The notes under the pieces are model-generated. The model saw only the letters and a list, made by a program, of their open reading frames with translations, did not search any database and had not been told where the DNA came from. Of a stretch of DNA of 64,000 bases, positions 43,798 to 52,877 are shown in pieces. The DNA comes from CAVQLX01 sp963811605. GTDB taxonomy: Bacteria > Desulfobacterota > Binatia > DP-6. Every line of letters begins with the position of its first letter. Position 1 is the first letter of the stretch. The stretch lies in assembly GCA_963811605.1 (NCBI GenBank), contig CAWESA010000024.1, positions 310,001 to 374,000 on the forward strand, written 5' to 3'. The position numbers were made by a program, and so were the translations under genes.

Positions 43798-45790
43798 TCA
43801 CAGGCACTCGCCCCGTGCCACGACCTGTCCGCCCACCTTCTCAAGACGACAATTCTTGCGCGGATGTTTCAGCTCCTTGCCGCGGTCGTCGACGTCGGTG
43901 CGGTCGAACGAGATGCTGGCGCCACTCCTGTCGAGGGATACGGATTCGTTGCCGACTCGCACCTCACGGATGATCTCGAGCCGGGAGACCATCTCCCGCG
44001 CGCGTGCGGCGTTGCTGACGACCCCGAGCGCGACCAGCGCGCGGGCATCCTTGCTCTGCATCGCGCTCCGGTAGCGCGCGAGCCAGGCGCTCACGTCCGC
44101 CGCGGTGATCGGGCCGGCCGTCGTCGGGGGGAGCGTCGGCGGCGGCAACCGGCTCGGGACGGTCGTCGGAGGCAGCCGGCTCACCAGCGTCGTCGGCGTC
44201 GTCGTGGGCACGGTCGGCGGCGGCGCGGCACGGATGTCGACCGTCCATGCGAGCGGATCGCTGCGCAGTCCGCGCGGATCGATCGATGCCACGTCGACCG
44301 CGTGCCTGCCCTGCGGCAGGTCGGACGGCAGCTGGAAGCGCCCGCTCGGCGAGCGCGGCTGGGTGTGTCCGTCGAGCCGCCACTCGTAGGTCAGGGCACC
44401 CTTCGACGGCGAGCTCGCGCCGGCCCGTAGCTCGCGCGTCTCGCCCGGCTCGAGCGTGAGCGTGCGATCCCTCGGCTCGATGCGGGAGATCTCCGGGGGC
44501 GACCACAGCACGTCGACGTCCCAGCCGACCCGTCCGCTCTTCAGCCCCGCCGCGTCGCTCACCTCGGCCTCGATCCGCTGGGCCACCTTGGCCTGGTCGA
44601 GGCTCGGCGCCTCGAAGCGCAGCGTCTTGCCCGTCCCCACCGGACGGCCGTCGACGAACCACGCGTACGCCAGCTTCTGCTTGGGATCGGGATCCGTCAC
44701 CTTGAGGCCGAAGTCGATCGAGCGCCCCTCCTCGACCGCGAGCCGGCCCTTGGCCGCCGGCGTCTGTGCGACGATGCGCGGCGGCTGCGGCTCCGCCGGC
44801 ACCGGGCTCTTCACGGCCAGCTTCCAGGAGCGCGTGCCGGCGCTGGCGCCGTCCTGATCCGTGACGCTGACGCTGACCTGATCGCCGTCGCTCGCGTCCC
44901 GCAGCGTGAGCTCCGGCTGCGCGCCGGAGGCGACACGCTTGCCATTGCGCTCCCAGGTGTAGGTGAGCCGATCGTCGGCATCGGGGTCGCTCGCCTTGAG
45001 CGCGAAGGTCTGGGCCGCGCCGGCCTCGACCGTCACGGTGCCGGCGTCGGGCGCCGCCGACGCGATCACCGGCGGGCGGTCGACGTTCACGACCTTCACC
45101 GGCCACGACTGCTCGAGCTGGCGTCCCTGCGACGTCGCGACCACCTGCACGGTGCGCGTTCGTCCCCCGTCGTCGAAGCCCGGGGCCCATTCCCAGGACG
45201 GCCCGCGGCCGACCTCCTCGCCATCCAGCGACCAGCGCAGCTGCAGGTCCGGCTGCGCGTCCGGCTGCGCGACCGCCGCCTCGAACCGCAGGCGCTGTCC
45301 CTCCTTGACCGTCGCCGTCTCGCCGGCAGGTGGCGAGATCGTGCCCCAGGCGAGACCGGGCACCGTCGGCGGCGGCGTGGTGGCGTGAGGCTGCTCGGGC
45401 TCCACCGTGGCGGTGGTCTCGGGCGGATGCTGCGGGAGCGTGGTCGGTGTGGTCGTGATCGGCTCCGGGCCCCGGTGCAGCAGTGCGTAGCCGAGAGCGA
45501 GGACCAGCACGAGCGTGGCGACGCCGGCATAGGGCAACCAGCCCCGTCCCGGCGGCTCGATCGGCCGCGGAGCCGGCACGGCGATCGGCTCGGAGGCGGC
45601 GGGCATCGGCGCCGCGATCACCGTCGCATCGTCGGTCTTCCCCGTCTGCGGCGCCGGCGGCGGCTCGACGACGGTCGGCTCTTCGGGCGGGACCACGATC
45701 GTCGCCTCGGCGTCGCGTGCCGCCCGACTGGCGTCCTCCTCGGCCTGGCGGCGCGCCGCCTGCTCGGCCGCTTCCGCCGCGACGCGCGCC
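43798..45790 (-). CDS. C-terminal, membrane-spanning and periplasmic half of the PpkA-like kinase (separated by a frameshift)
   Basis: This frame continues the kinase at 45618-49925 after a single-base shift near 45790-45801. It begins in the Ala/Glu/Arg-rich helix (ARVAAEAAEQAARRQAEEDA), passes an acidic Pro-rich linker (TIVVPPEEPTVVEPPPAPQ) and one membrane helix (LPYAGVATLVLVLALGYALL). Several Ig/PKD-like beta domains follow (GEEVGRGPSWEWAPGFDDGG, SDPDADDRLTYTWERNGKRV, DPDPKQKLAYAWFVDGRPVG, GALTYEWRLDGHTQPRSPSG). It ends with a small domain starting ITAADVSAWLARYRSAM, similar in pattern to NTF2-like modules. No sensible start lies near the frameshift, so it is probably not a separate gene. 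It would be the periplasmic sensing part of the receptor kinase. Confidence 0.75.
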
Positions 45791-48700
45791 TCCTTTCTTC
45801 CTGCTCCTGCGCCCGGCGACGCGCTTCGGCCTCGGCCTGGCGACGTCGTGCGCCCTCCTCCTCCTCCGCGCGCCGCCGCGCCTCGGCATCCGCCGCCCGG
45901 CGTCGCGCCTCTTCTTCTTCTCGGTGCGCGCGCGCTTCCGCTTCTCGACGGCGTCGCGCCGCCTCGGCGACCGCCGCATCGGTGGCGTCGTCGAACGCCG
46001 CCCCGGCCGCGGCGAACAGCGCCTGCGCCTCGCCGAAGGCGTCGCGCTGCGCCGCCGTCTCGGCATCGGCGAGTCGAGTCGTCGCGCTCGCGAGCGCCGC
46101 AGCCGCCAGCTCGCCGGCCTTCGCCTCGGCGGCGCGCGCAGCCGCAGCCGCCGCACCGGCGCGGGCCGCCTCGACGACCGCTCGCTGGCGGGCGCGCTCC
46201 TCGGCCGCCTTGCGCCGCGCCGCCTCCGCCGCGGCCTGGCGCTCCGCCTCCTCCTGCGCTCGACGCTTCGCCGCTTCGGCCGCCGCCTGCCGCCGCGCTT
46301 CCTCGTCCGCGGCGCGCCGCGCCGCCTCGGCCGCCGCGCGGCGCTCCGCTTCCTCCTCGCCTCGGCGTCGCTCGGCCTCGGCGGCCGCGCGGGCCGCAGC
46401 AGCAACCGTGGCGAAGGCGGAACCCGCGGCGTCGAAGGCGGACACCGCCGCGGCGAACGCCGCACCGGCGAGCGCCGACTCGGCTGCGGTCCAGCGCTCC
46501 TGCGCGGCGCGCCACGCCTCCGCTGCCCATCGCTCCGGGTCCGTGGCCCGTGCGGTCTCCCGAGCGGCCGCGGCCACCTCGCGCGCGGCCGCGGCTCGGC
46601 GGCGCCCCGCCTCGTCGAGGGCGAGGCGCGCGGCATCCTCGAACGCCGCGCCCGCGGCCGCGAACAGCTCGAGCGCCTCGGAGCACGCCTCGCGCGCAGC
46701 CGCGGCGCCGGCCGCGGACAGCTTCGCCGTGGCCGCTGCCAGCGCCGCGCGGGCGAGCTCGGCGGCGCCGGCCTCGCGCGCCCGCGCGGCCGCCGCGGTC
46801 GCTGCTGCACGTGACGCTTCGACGGCGGCGAGCTGGCGGGCGCGCTCCTCCGCGGCGCGACGTCGCGCCGCCTCCGCCTCCAGCCGCCGCCGCTCCCCGG
46901 CTTCCGCCTCCCGCGCCCGCGCGGTCGCGGTCTCGAATCCGGTCGTCGCCGCGGCGAACGCCGATGCGGCGTCCTCGAAAGCGTTCGCCGCCAGCGCTGC
47001 CTCCGCGTCGCTCCATCTGCTCTCCGCGGCGCGCCACGCATCGGCGGCCCAGCGGGCCGCGTCCGCCTGCTGCGCCTGCTCGCGCGCCGCGGCGGGCGCC
47101 GCCCGCGCTTCGAGCGCCTGGCGTCGGGCGGCTCCGACCCGCGCCGCGGTCGCGGCGTCGTCGAAGGCGGTCTCGGCCGCCCGGAAGAGCCGGGCCGCTT
47201 CCTCGAGCGCATCCCGCGCAACGGCGGTCTCCGCCCGATCCACCTGCGCGGTCGCGGCGACCAGCGTGTCGGCCGCGAGCGCCCCGGCACCCGCATCGCG
47301 TGCGCGCCCGGCGGCCGCCGTCGCCGAGGAGCGCGCCGCATCGACCGCGGCGAGCTGCCGGGCGCGCTCCTCCTCCGCCCGGCGCCGCGCCTCCTCCTCG
47401 GCCCGGAGGCGCGCCTCCTCCTCCGCCCGCCGGCGCACTTCCTCTTCTGCACGTCGCCGGAGCTCTTCCTCCTCGCGACGGCGCGCCTCCTCGGCCCGCG
47501 CACGGGCCAGGGTCGCGGCGCGCTCGAAGGCACCGCCCGCCTCCGCGAAGCGGCCCTCGGCGTCGGCGAACTCCTCGCCGCTCATGGCCACCTCGCCGAC
47601 CTGCCACAACCGCTCGGCCTCGCTGGCAAGCTCCGGGGCCCATCGGACCGCGTCGGCCTCGTGCGCCCCGGCGCGGTCGCGGGCGGCCGTGGTGCGCGCC
47701 GTCGATGCCTGACGGCGGGCGGTCTCGCGCACGGCCTCCCGCTCGGCATCTTCGAATGCCCGCGCCGCGTCACCGAAGTAGGCCGGCGCCTGGGCCAGCT
47801 CGTCACGGGCGAGCGCCGCATCGGCCTGCGCGAGGCGATCGGTCGCCGCCGTGAACCGGGCCGCCGCCAGCGTGTCGGCGCCGGCGGCACGGGCGCGCGC
47901 CGCGGCCGCGACCGCCCCAGCCTGCGCATCGCGCGCGGCGGCGAGGGCCCGCGCGCGCTCCTCCGCGGCCCGCCTCCGCGCTTCCTCCTCGGCGCGCCGG
48001 CGGGCTTCTTCCTCCTCGCGGCGGCGGCGCTCCTCGTCCTCTCTCCGCCGCGTCGCCAGCGCCGAGGCGGAGTCGAATGCCTGCGCGGCGCCGTCGAAGA
48101 GCCCGCGGGCCACGCGCAGGTCGCCCCCGTCGAGCGTCGCCGTCGCCCCGTCCAGCTGTGCCCGGGCGGCGGCGTACGCCTCCGTCGCGAACTCAGGCGC
48201 GCCCGCCGCCTCCGCCGCGTCCGCCGCCCGCCGTGCCGCGTCGCCTGCGAGCCGCGCCTGCGCATCCAGGCTGGCCCGCACCGCCTCGGCGAACGCGGCC
48301 CGCGCCCGGCGGAACCCGGCCGCGGCCTCGGCGTCGGCGCCGGCCGCCAGATGACGATCGCCCTCGGCAGCGGTCTCGCACGCCAGCGTCCAGGACGGGG
48401 CGGCGTACCGGGCCGCGTCCGCGTCCTCCGCCTCGCGGCGGGCGTCCACCGCCGCTGCCGCCGCATCGACGGCGTCGGCGCGCCTGCGCTCGCGCTCCGT
48501 CTCGGCCGCCGATCGAGCCGTCCGGAACGCCGTCGCCGCACCGTCGAAGCCGCGCCGCGCCCCGTCGACGTCACCGGACGCCAGCAGCGCGGCCGCGGCC
48601 TGCTCGCGCTCGTCGGCGGCCGACCAGAGGCCGGCGGCGAGCGTCGGCGCATCTGCCGCACGCGCTCCCTCACGGGCGGCGGCGGCGCCGTCGCGTGCGT

Positions 48701-49925
48701 CCTCCGCGGCCTTGCGCGCCAGGGCCGCCGCGGCTTGCTCCTGGGCCTCGGCGAACAGGCGCGCCGTCAGCTCGTAGAGCTCGCGAGCACGGCTGAGGTC
48801 ACCGGCGGAGAGCGCGAAGGACGCCTCCTCCTCGCGCCGGATCGCGCCCTCGAACTCCGGCGTGGCCAGCTCGACCGCGCCGGCCTCGAGCGCGCGAGCC
48901 CGCGCCGCCTGCGCCTCGCCGCGAGCAGCCTCGGCACGCCGGCGCTCGCGCTCGGCCATGAGGGCCTGGATCTGCTCCTCCAGCTCCTCTTCCGTCCGGG
49001 GCGCGCCGCCCGTGGCGCCGCCGCGCGGCCGCACGACCACGGTGGTGGCATCGGCGCCGCGCAGATCGTTCAGCGACTCGTCCAGCACCCCCAGCACCCC
49101 CTTCATGTTCGGGGGTCGGTTCTCGGGATCGCGCTGCACCATGCGCTGCACGAGCGCCCGCAAGCTCGGCAGTATCGGGACGGTGAACTCGGGCTCGAGC
49201 GCGTCGGGCTCGAACAGCACGCGGGCGAGGATCTCCTGTGGCTCGAGCCCGGCATGGAACTGCCGGCCCTCGAGCAGCTCGTAGAGCACGAGGCCGAACG
49301 CGAAGACGTCGGCACGGAAGTCGACCTGGACGCGCTCGCGGCCGCGCTTCAGCCCGAGCTGCTCGGGCGCGCTGTACTTGTACGTGCCGAGCATGGTCCC
49401 GGTGGTCGTGCGCTCCCCCGGATCGCCCAGCTTGACGAGGCCGAAGTCGGCGAGCAGCGCGTACATCGGCGTCCGGTCGCGCAGCAGGATGTTGCTCGGC
49501 TTGATGTCGCGGTGGACCATGCCGGTGTGCTGCACGCCGGCCGAGTCGACGTAGGGCTGGACGTGCGCGTAGGTCAGGGCGTCGGCGATCTGGCGCGCGA
49601 TCTCGAGCGCGTCGAGCACCGGCGGGCGGCCGTTGGTCTTCAGGTACTGCGCCAGGTTCGGGCCGTCGACGTACTCCATCTCCAGGTAGTACTGGTCGGC
49701 GTCGCGACCGAGGTCGAAGACCTGGACGATGTGCGCGTGCCGGAGCCGCGCCAGGGCCCGCCCTTCGCGGCGGAAGCGCGCCACGGTCTCCTCGCCGATG
49801 CCGTGGTCGGGCTGCACCTTGAGCGCGCGCACCTCGTCGAGTCCGAGGTGCCGCACCTTGTACACGGAGCCCTGGCCACCCTGGCCGAGCTTGCCGAGCA
49901 CCTCGTACTTTCCCGCGATGATCAT
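45618..49925 (-). CDS. ppkA: PpkA-like Ser/Thr protein kinase with long Ala-rich helical repeat region (frameshifted before its membrane helix)
   Basis: N-terminal Hanks-type kinase, about 1-280: glycine loop GQGGQGSVY (15-23), Lys36 (ALKV), VHRDIKPSNILL, ADFGLVKLGD and SAPEQL, so it should be active. From about residue 350 to 1320 comes an Ala/Glu/Arg-rich region with eleven copies of a helical unit of about 43 residues, for example WRAAESRWSDAEAALAANAF and then EDAASAFAAATTGFETA, separated by charged coiled-coil stretches. From about 45800 this frame loses its character (SRRKRPSRRRAARPRR) while the -1 frame carries on sensibly to 43798. In T6SS loci PpkA phosphorylates the FHA protein to switch secretion on. 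Its start overlaps the phosphatase stop (ATGA). Confidence 0.85.
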   Translation of the reverse strand: MIIAGKYEVLGKLGQGGQGSVYKVRHLGLDEVRALKVQPDHGIGEETVARFRREGRALARLRHAHIVQVFDLGRDADQYYLEMEYVDGPNLAQYLKTNGRPPVLDALEIARQIADALTYAHVQPYVDSAGVQHTGMVHRDIKPSNILLRDRTPMYALLADFGLVKLGDPGERTTTGTMLGTYKYSAPEQLGLKRGRERVQVDFRADVFAFGLVLYELLEGRQFHAGLEPQEILARVLFEPDALEPEFTVPILPSLRALVQRMVQRDPENRPPNMKGVLGVLDESLNDLRGADATTVVVRPRGGATGGAPRTEEELEEQIQALMAERERRRAEAARGEAQAARARALEAGAVELATPEFEGAIRREEEASFALSAGDLSRARELYELTARLFAEAQEQAAAALARKAAEDARDGAAAAREGARAADAPTLAAGLWSAADEREQAAAALLASGDVDGARRGFDGAATAFRTARSAAETERERRRADAVDAAAAAVDARREAEDADAARYAAPSWTLACETAAEGDRHLAAGADAEAAAGFRRARAAFAEAVRASLDAQARLAGDAARRAADAAEAAGAPEFATEAYAAARAQLDGATATLDGGDLRVARGLFDGAAQAFDSASALATRRREDEERRRREEEEARRRAEEEARRRAAEERARALAAARDAQAGAVAAAARARAAGADTLAAARFTAATDRLAQADAALARDELAQAPAYFGDAARAFEDAEREAVRETARRQASTARTTAARDRAGAHEADAVRWAPELASEAERLWQVGEVAMSGEEFADAEGRFAEAGGAFERAATLARARAEEARRREEEELRRRAEEEVRRRAEEEARLRAEEEARRRAEEERARQLAAVDAARSSATAAAGRARDAGAGALAADTLVAATAQVDRAETAVARDALEEAARLFRAAETAFDDAATAARVGAARRQALEARAAPAAAREQAQQADAARWAADAWRAAESRWSDAEAALAANAFEDAASAFAAATTGFETATARAREAEAGERRRLEAEAARRRAAEERARQLAAVEASRAAATAAAARAREAGAAELARAALAAATAKLSAAGAAAAREACSEALELFAAAGAAFEDAARLALDEAGRRRAAAAREVAAAARETARATDPERWAAEAWRAAQERWTAAESALAGAAFAAAVSAFDAAGSAFATVAAAARAAAEAERRRGEEEAERRAAAEAARRAADEEARRQAAAEAAKRRAQEEAERQAAAEAARRKAAEERARQRAVVEAARAGAAAAAARAAEAKAGELAAAALASATTRLADAETAAQRDAFGEAQALFAAAGAAFDDATDAAVAEAARRRREAEARAHREEEEARRRAADAEARRRAEEEEGARRRQAEAEARRRAQEQEERRRASRRKRPSRRRAARPRRTPVGRHATPRRRSWSRPKSRPSSSRRRRRRRGRPTMRR
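45975..48870 (-). repeat. Eleven-copy coding repeat of about 43 residues in the kinase
   Basis: Units share the pattern A..L..A...L..A......A...F..A...AF..A. Units 5, 7, 9 and 11 begin LAA..L.AAT (for example LAADTLVAATAQVDRAETAV); units 6, 8 and 10 begin W....A...W (for example WAAEAWRAAQERWTAAESAL). The later units therefore alternate as pairs, with charged EEARRRAEEE spacers after some pairs. It looks like a TPR-like or spectrin-like stalk built by duplication. Confidence 0.7.
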
Positions 49926-50719
49926 GGGGGATCGCAGCGAATCGAGACGACGGTCGAGTTGTCGCGACCACCGCGATCGTTCGCCAGCTCGACGAGTCGC
50001 GTGCAGGTACGCTCGAGGTCGCCGGCGGTCTCGCGCACGACGCGGCCGATCTCGTCGGGCCGCACCAGGTCATGCACACCGTCCGACGTGAGCACGAAGA
50101 CGTCGCCGGCTTCGGGCCGCTCGAGGCGCAGGCCCGGACGCACGAGCTCCTGCGTGCCGAGGGCCTGCGTGATCATGTGACGGTGGGGCGAGTTCTTGGC
50201 GTCCTCCGCCGCCATGCGACCCTCGCGCACCCACTGCTGCACCACCGTGTGATCCTCGGTGAGCTGCTCGATCGCACCACCGCGCACGCGGAAGACCCGG
50301 CTGTCCCCGACGTGGCAGACCGCGACCACGCCGTGGCGGTCGTCGAACAGGACCGCGGCCACCGTGCTGCCCATGCCGGCATGTGCCGGGTCCTGGCTCG
50401 CCTCGCGGATGCGTCGGTTGGCCTCCTCGACGGCGATGACCAGGCGCCGGCCACCGATCGACGTGCTGCCGGTCGGGTCGGTGACCGGCGTCAGATCGTC
50501 GTCGTCGGCGTCCTCGAGAGCCGAGCGCAACGAGTCGATCGCCATGCGGCTCGCGACTTCGCCCGCCTTGTGTCCGCCGAGGCCGTCGGCCACCACGAAG
50601 AACCCGAGGTCGGGGAAGACGCCGAAGGCGTCCTGGTTGTCCTTCCGGACCCGACCGACGTGACTGTACGCCGCGGCAGCGAGGCGCCAGCGAACGCGAG
50701 CGGCCGGCAGGAGCGACAT
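49922..50719 (-). CDS. pppA: PP2C-family Ser/Thr phosphatase (PppA-like)
   Basis: A 265-residue metal-dependent phosphatase. The PP2C motifs are present: SHVGRVRKDNQDAFGVFPD, FFVVADGLGGHKAGEVASR, GMGSTVAAVLFDD, CHVGDSRVFRVR, FVLTSDGVHDLV and GGRDNSTVVSIR. All metal-binding aspartates are in place. In T6SS loci PppA reverses PpkA phosphorylation of the FHA protein and allows apparatus turnover. Its stop overlaps the kinase start, so kinase and phosphatase are made in a fixed ratio. Confidence 0.92.
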   Translation of the reverse strand: MSLLPAARVRWRLAAAAYSHVGRVRKDNQDAFGVFPDLGFFVVADGLGGHKAGEVASRMAIDSLRSALEDADDDDLTPVTDPTGSTSIGGRRLVIAVEEANRRIREASQDPAHAGMGSTVAAVLFDDRHGVVAVCHVGDSRVFRVRGGAIEQLTEDHTVVQQWVREGRMAAEDAKNSPHRHMITQALGTQELVRPGLRLERPEAGDVFVLTSDGVHDLVRPDEIGRVVRETAGDLERTCTRLVELANDRGGRDNSTVVSIRCDPP

Positions 50720-50734
50720 GGTACGCGGCGGCGC

Positions 50735-51498
50735 TCAGGCGCGCGACCCGCCTCCTCCCCCCGCCGCGGCCAGCACGCGGTCGCGCCACGGATCGCCCAG
50801 CCGCTCGATCGCCTCGGGGTCCACGACCTCCTGGAAGACGCGCTCGCCGGTCATCTCGGTGCTCTGCACCACGACGGCGTCGGGCGGTCGCAGGCTCGGC
50901 ACGGCCGACGCCATGACCACGACGGGAAGCTCACCGAACTCGTCGAGGCGACGGGTCTCGAGCGGCAGCCGGAGGCCCGCGAAGACCTTGGCGATGCCGG
51001 GCTGGCGCGTCACGACGAGGTGCAGCGCGATCGCCAGCGTGAGCACGCGCTGCAGCTCCTCGGCGTCACGGTTCTTGTCCGCCACCAGCTCGCGGAGGCG
51101 CTGCGGGCCATGGGCGGAGTACGACAGCACCCACTCGAACGGCCGGGTCACCACCACCCGCGTGTCGGCGTTCACCTGGTGCGCATACTGCACCGGCGCC
51201 ATCTCGAGGGCGGGGCCGGGGACGTGCAGCGGCGGCTTCAGGTCGCGGGCGAGCGAGAACGGCGGCTTGCCCGCGATGCCCTCGTAGACACCGACGAGCT
51301 CCTTCCAGACCCGATCCGCACCGCGCACGCTCTGCTTCTCCCCCCCTGCACGAAGTCGCCGAGGACCGTGTGCGGGCGCAGGAGCGGGGTGAGCGTGGCG
51401 AGATGCTCGCGCGCGTCGGCGCGCACGATGTCGTCTACCTGCCGGGTGAGCTTGCGCAGCTCGAGAAGGCGCGTCATGCCGAAGCCCTCATCCATCAC
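50735..51498 (-). CDS. Unknown T6SS-locus protein, interrupted by a frameshift in a G7 tract
   Basis: Two frames join to about 254 residues. From ATG 51498: MMDEGFGMTRLLELRKLTRQ ... TPLLRPHTVLGDFVQGG. After the run of seven C at 51340-51346 (G on the coding strand), the other frame continues EKQSVRGADRVWKELVGVYE to the stop at 50735. Adding one G gives an uninterrupted protein. The second half includes VVVTRPFEWVLSYSAHGPQR, NRDAEELQRVLTLAIALHLV and FGELPVVVMASAV. I do not recognise a named domain; helix-rich, cytoplasmic. Its start overlaps the FHA-gene stop (ATGA), so it belongs to the T6SS operon. Confidence 0.65.
51340..51346 (-). repeat. Homopolymer G7 (coding strand) at a frameshift
   Basis: Seven Gs on the coding strand, where eight would restore the frame of the unknown T6SS-locus protein. 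Either a sequencing/assembly slip or a slippage-prone site. Confidence 0.75.
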
Positions 51499-52877
51499 CG
51501 GGGTTCTCCTTCCTGGTCGGGAACGTGCTCACGCAGCCAGCGCGCCGCCGCATCCGGACCGTAGCCCGGCGCCAGCCGCTCCAGTGCCGTCTCGAGCGCG
51601 CCGGCCAGATCGGCCACGCGGCCGAAACGGTCCTCGGGTCGCAGCTCGACGGCGCGCATGGTGGCCGCCGTCACCGCCGGCGGGACCTCGATGCGCACGG
51701 TGTCGACGCTGCGGAGCGTGGCCTGCTGGCCGGGCAATACCTGCTCGCGCGCCAGCAGCTCCCAGAGCAGCACACCGAGCGAGAAGATCGCCGCACGGAG
51801 GTCGGCGGCACCCGCGTGCTCCTCGGGAGCGGCGTAACGATCGCCGGACGGCGCGACGGGCAACGCCGGCGCCAGGAGCAACGCGATCCGTCCGTCGCGC
51901 GCGCACACCAGCTCGCCGTCGCCGACGGCGAGCTGCGCCGACTGCCCGTGAATCTTCTCGACGTGGGCCAGACCGCGCGTGGCCTCGAGCGCGATCCAGA
52001 CCGCGAGGTCGACGGGCAGGTCGCGCCGTCCCTCGCGGCGCACGACCCCGGCGCTCACACCGTCCATCGCCGGATAGACCATCACGAGGTCGCCCTCGAC
52101 CCGCAGCGTCTCGCGAGGCGCGAGGAGGTTGGGATGCGTGAGCAGCCGCAGCTGGTCGGCAGCGCGCAGAAACCGACGCCGCGCGAAGAAGCCGAGCTGC
52201 GGCGCACGGAGCCGGCGGAGGAGAATGGGGGAGTCGTCCCGCGTGTCCGCCCCCCGATCGACGCGGCAGACATCGGACTCGTGCACCGTGCCGAAGAGCT
52301 CGAACCGTCCCACGCGATCCCGGGGGGCCTCCCGGCGGCTCCGGCGCGGCGGCGGAGGCGGCGGGGCCGACGCGAGGGACGGCACCGGATCGACGGGACG
52401 CGCGCCGCGCGCGGGCGCCTCCTCGATGGTCGGGTCGCGCAGCACCGGCTCGGGGGCCTGCAACGGAGGAGGAGGCGACACGTCGCCCGCGAACACGACC
52501 GTGCGATCGGCGTCCTCCTCATCGTCGGCGAGCGGCGCGATCGTCACCTTGACGACGGCGAGGCCGAGCTGGACCTCGTCGCCGTCGGCGAGCACGGCCC
52601 CCTCCTCGGGCACGACCTGCCCCGCGCGCATCAGCAGGGCTTCGCGCTTGCGGGCCGTGATGCGCCAGCCGTCCGGCGTGGGCTCGATGACGGCGTGCTC
52701 GCGCGAGACCGTGTCGTCCTTCAGGACGAAGTCATTGCTCGCCTTGCGGCCGATCGTGACCGGCTGTCCGGGCGCGGTGGTGTCGAACCGCTCGCCCGCG
52801 CTCGCGCCCTTGATCGCAACCAGATGGAGCAGTCCGAGCCGCACCATCGACGCGGCTGCCGTCCCGGCGTCGCTCAT
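51495..52877 (-). CDS. FHA-domain protein fused to a protein pseudokinase (T6SS Fha/TagH-like)
   Basis: A 460-residue protein. The FHA domain at about 18-115 has VTIGRKASNDFVLKDDTVSR and EHAVIE, the phosphothreonine-binding residues (Arg, Ser, Asn/His). After a Pro-rich linker, a kinase-like fold at about 185-450 starts VGRFELFGTVHESDVCRVDR and has RFLRAADQLRLLTHPNLLAP, YAAPEEHAG and FSLGVLLWELLAREQVLP. It lacks a glycine-rich loop, has no HRD (AQLAVGDGELVCARDGR instead) and no DFG, so catalysis is unlikely. FHA proteins are the PpkA targets that recruit other T6SS parts. Start ATG 52877 overlaps the tagF stop. Confidence 0.85.
   Translation of the reverse strand: MSDAGTAAASMVRLGLLHLVAIKGASAGERFDTTAPGQPVTIGRKASNDFVLKDDTVSREHAVIEPTPDGWRITARKREALLMRAGQVVPEEGAVLADGDEVQLGLAVVKVTIAPLADDEEDADRTVVFAGDVSPPPPLQAPEPVLRDPTIEEAPARGARPVDPVPSLASAPPPPPPRRSRREAPRDRVGRFELFGTVHESDVCRVDRGADTRDDSPILLRRLRAPQLGFFARRRFLRAADQLRLLTHPNLLAPRETLRVEGDLVMVYPAMDGVSAGVVRREGRRDLPVDLAVWIALEATRGLAHVEKIHGQSAQLAVGDGELVCARDGRIALLLAPALPVAPSGDRYAAPEEHAGAADLRAAIFSLGVLLWELLAREQVLPGQQATLRSVDTVRIEVPPAVTAATMRAVELRPEDRFGRVADLAGALETALERLAPGYGPDAAARWLREHVPDQEGEPR

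Noticed and set aside
45785..45805. Independent translation start for the periplasmic half of the kinase at the AAAGGAGG
   Set aside because: No ATG, GTG or TTG lies at a usable distance in the downstream frame; the first GTG in that frame is about 90 bases away.
45385..47712. 775-residue plus-strand open frame of Ala/Ser/Arg
   Set aside because: Antisense of the kinase repeat region; the apparent repeats only mirror the coding strand.
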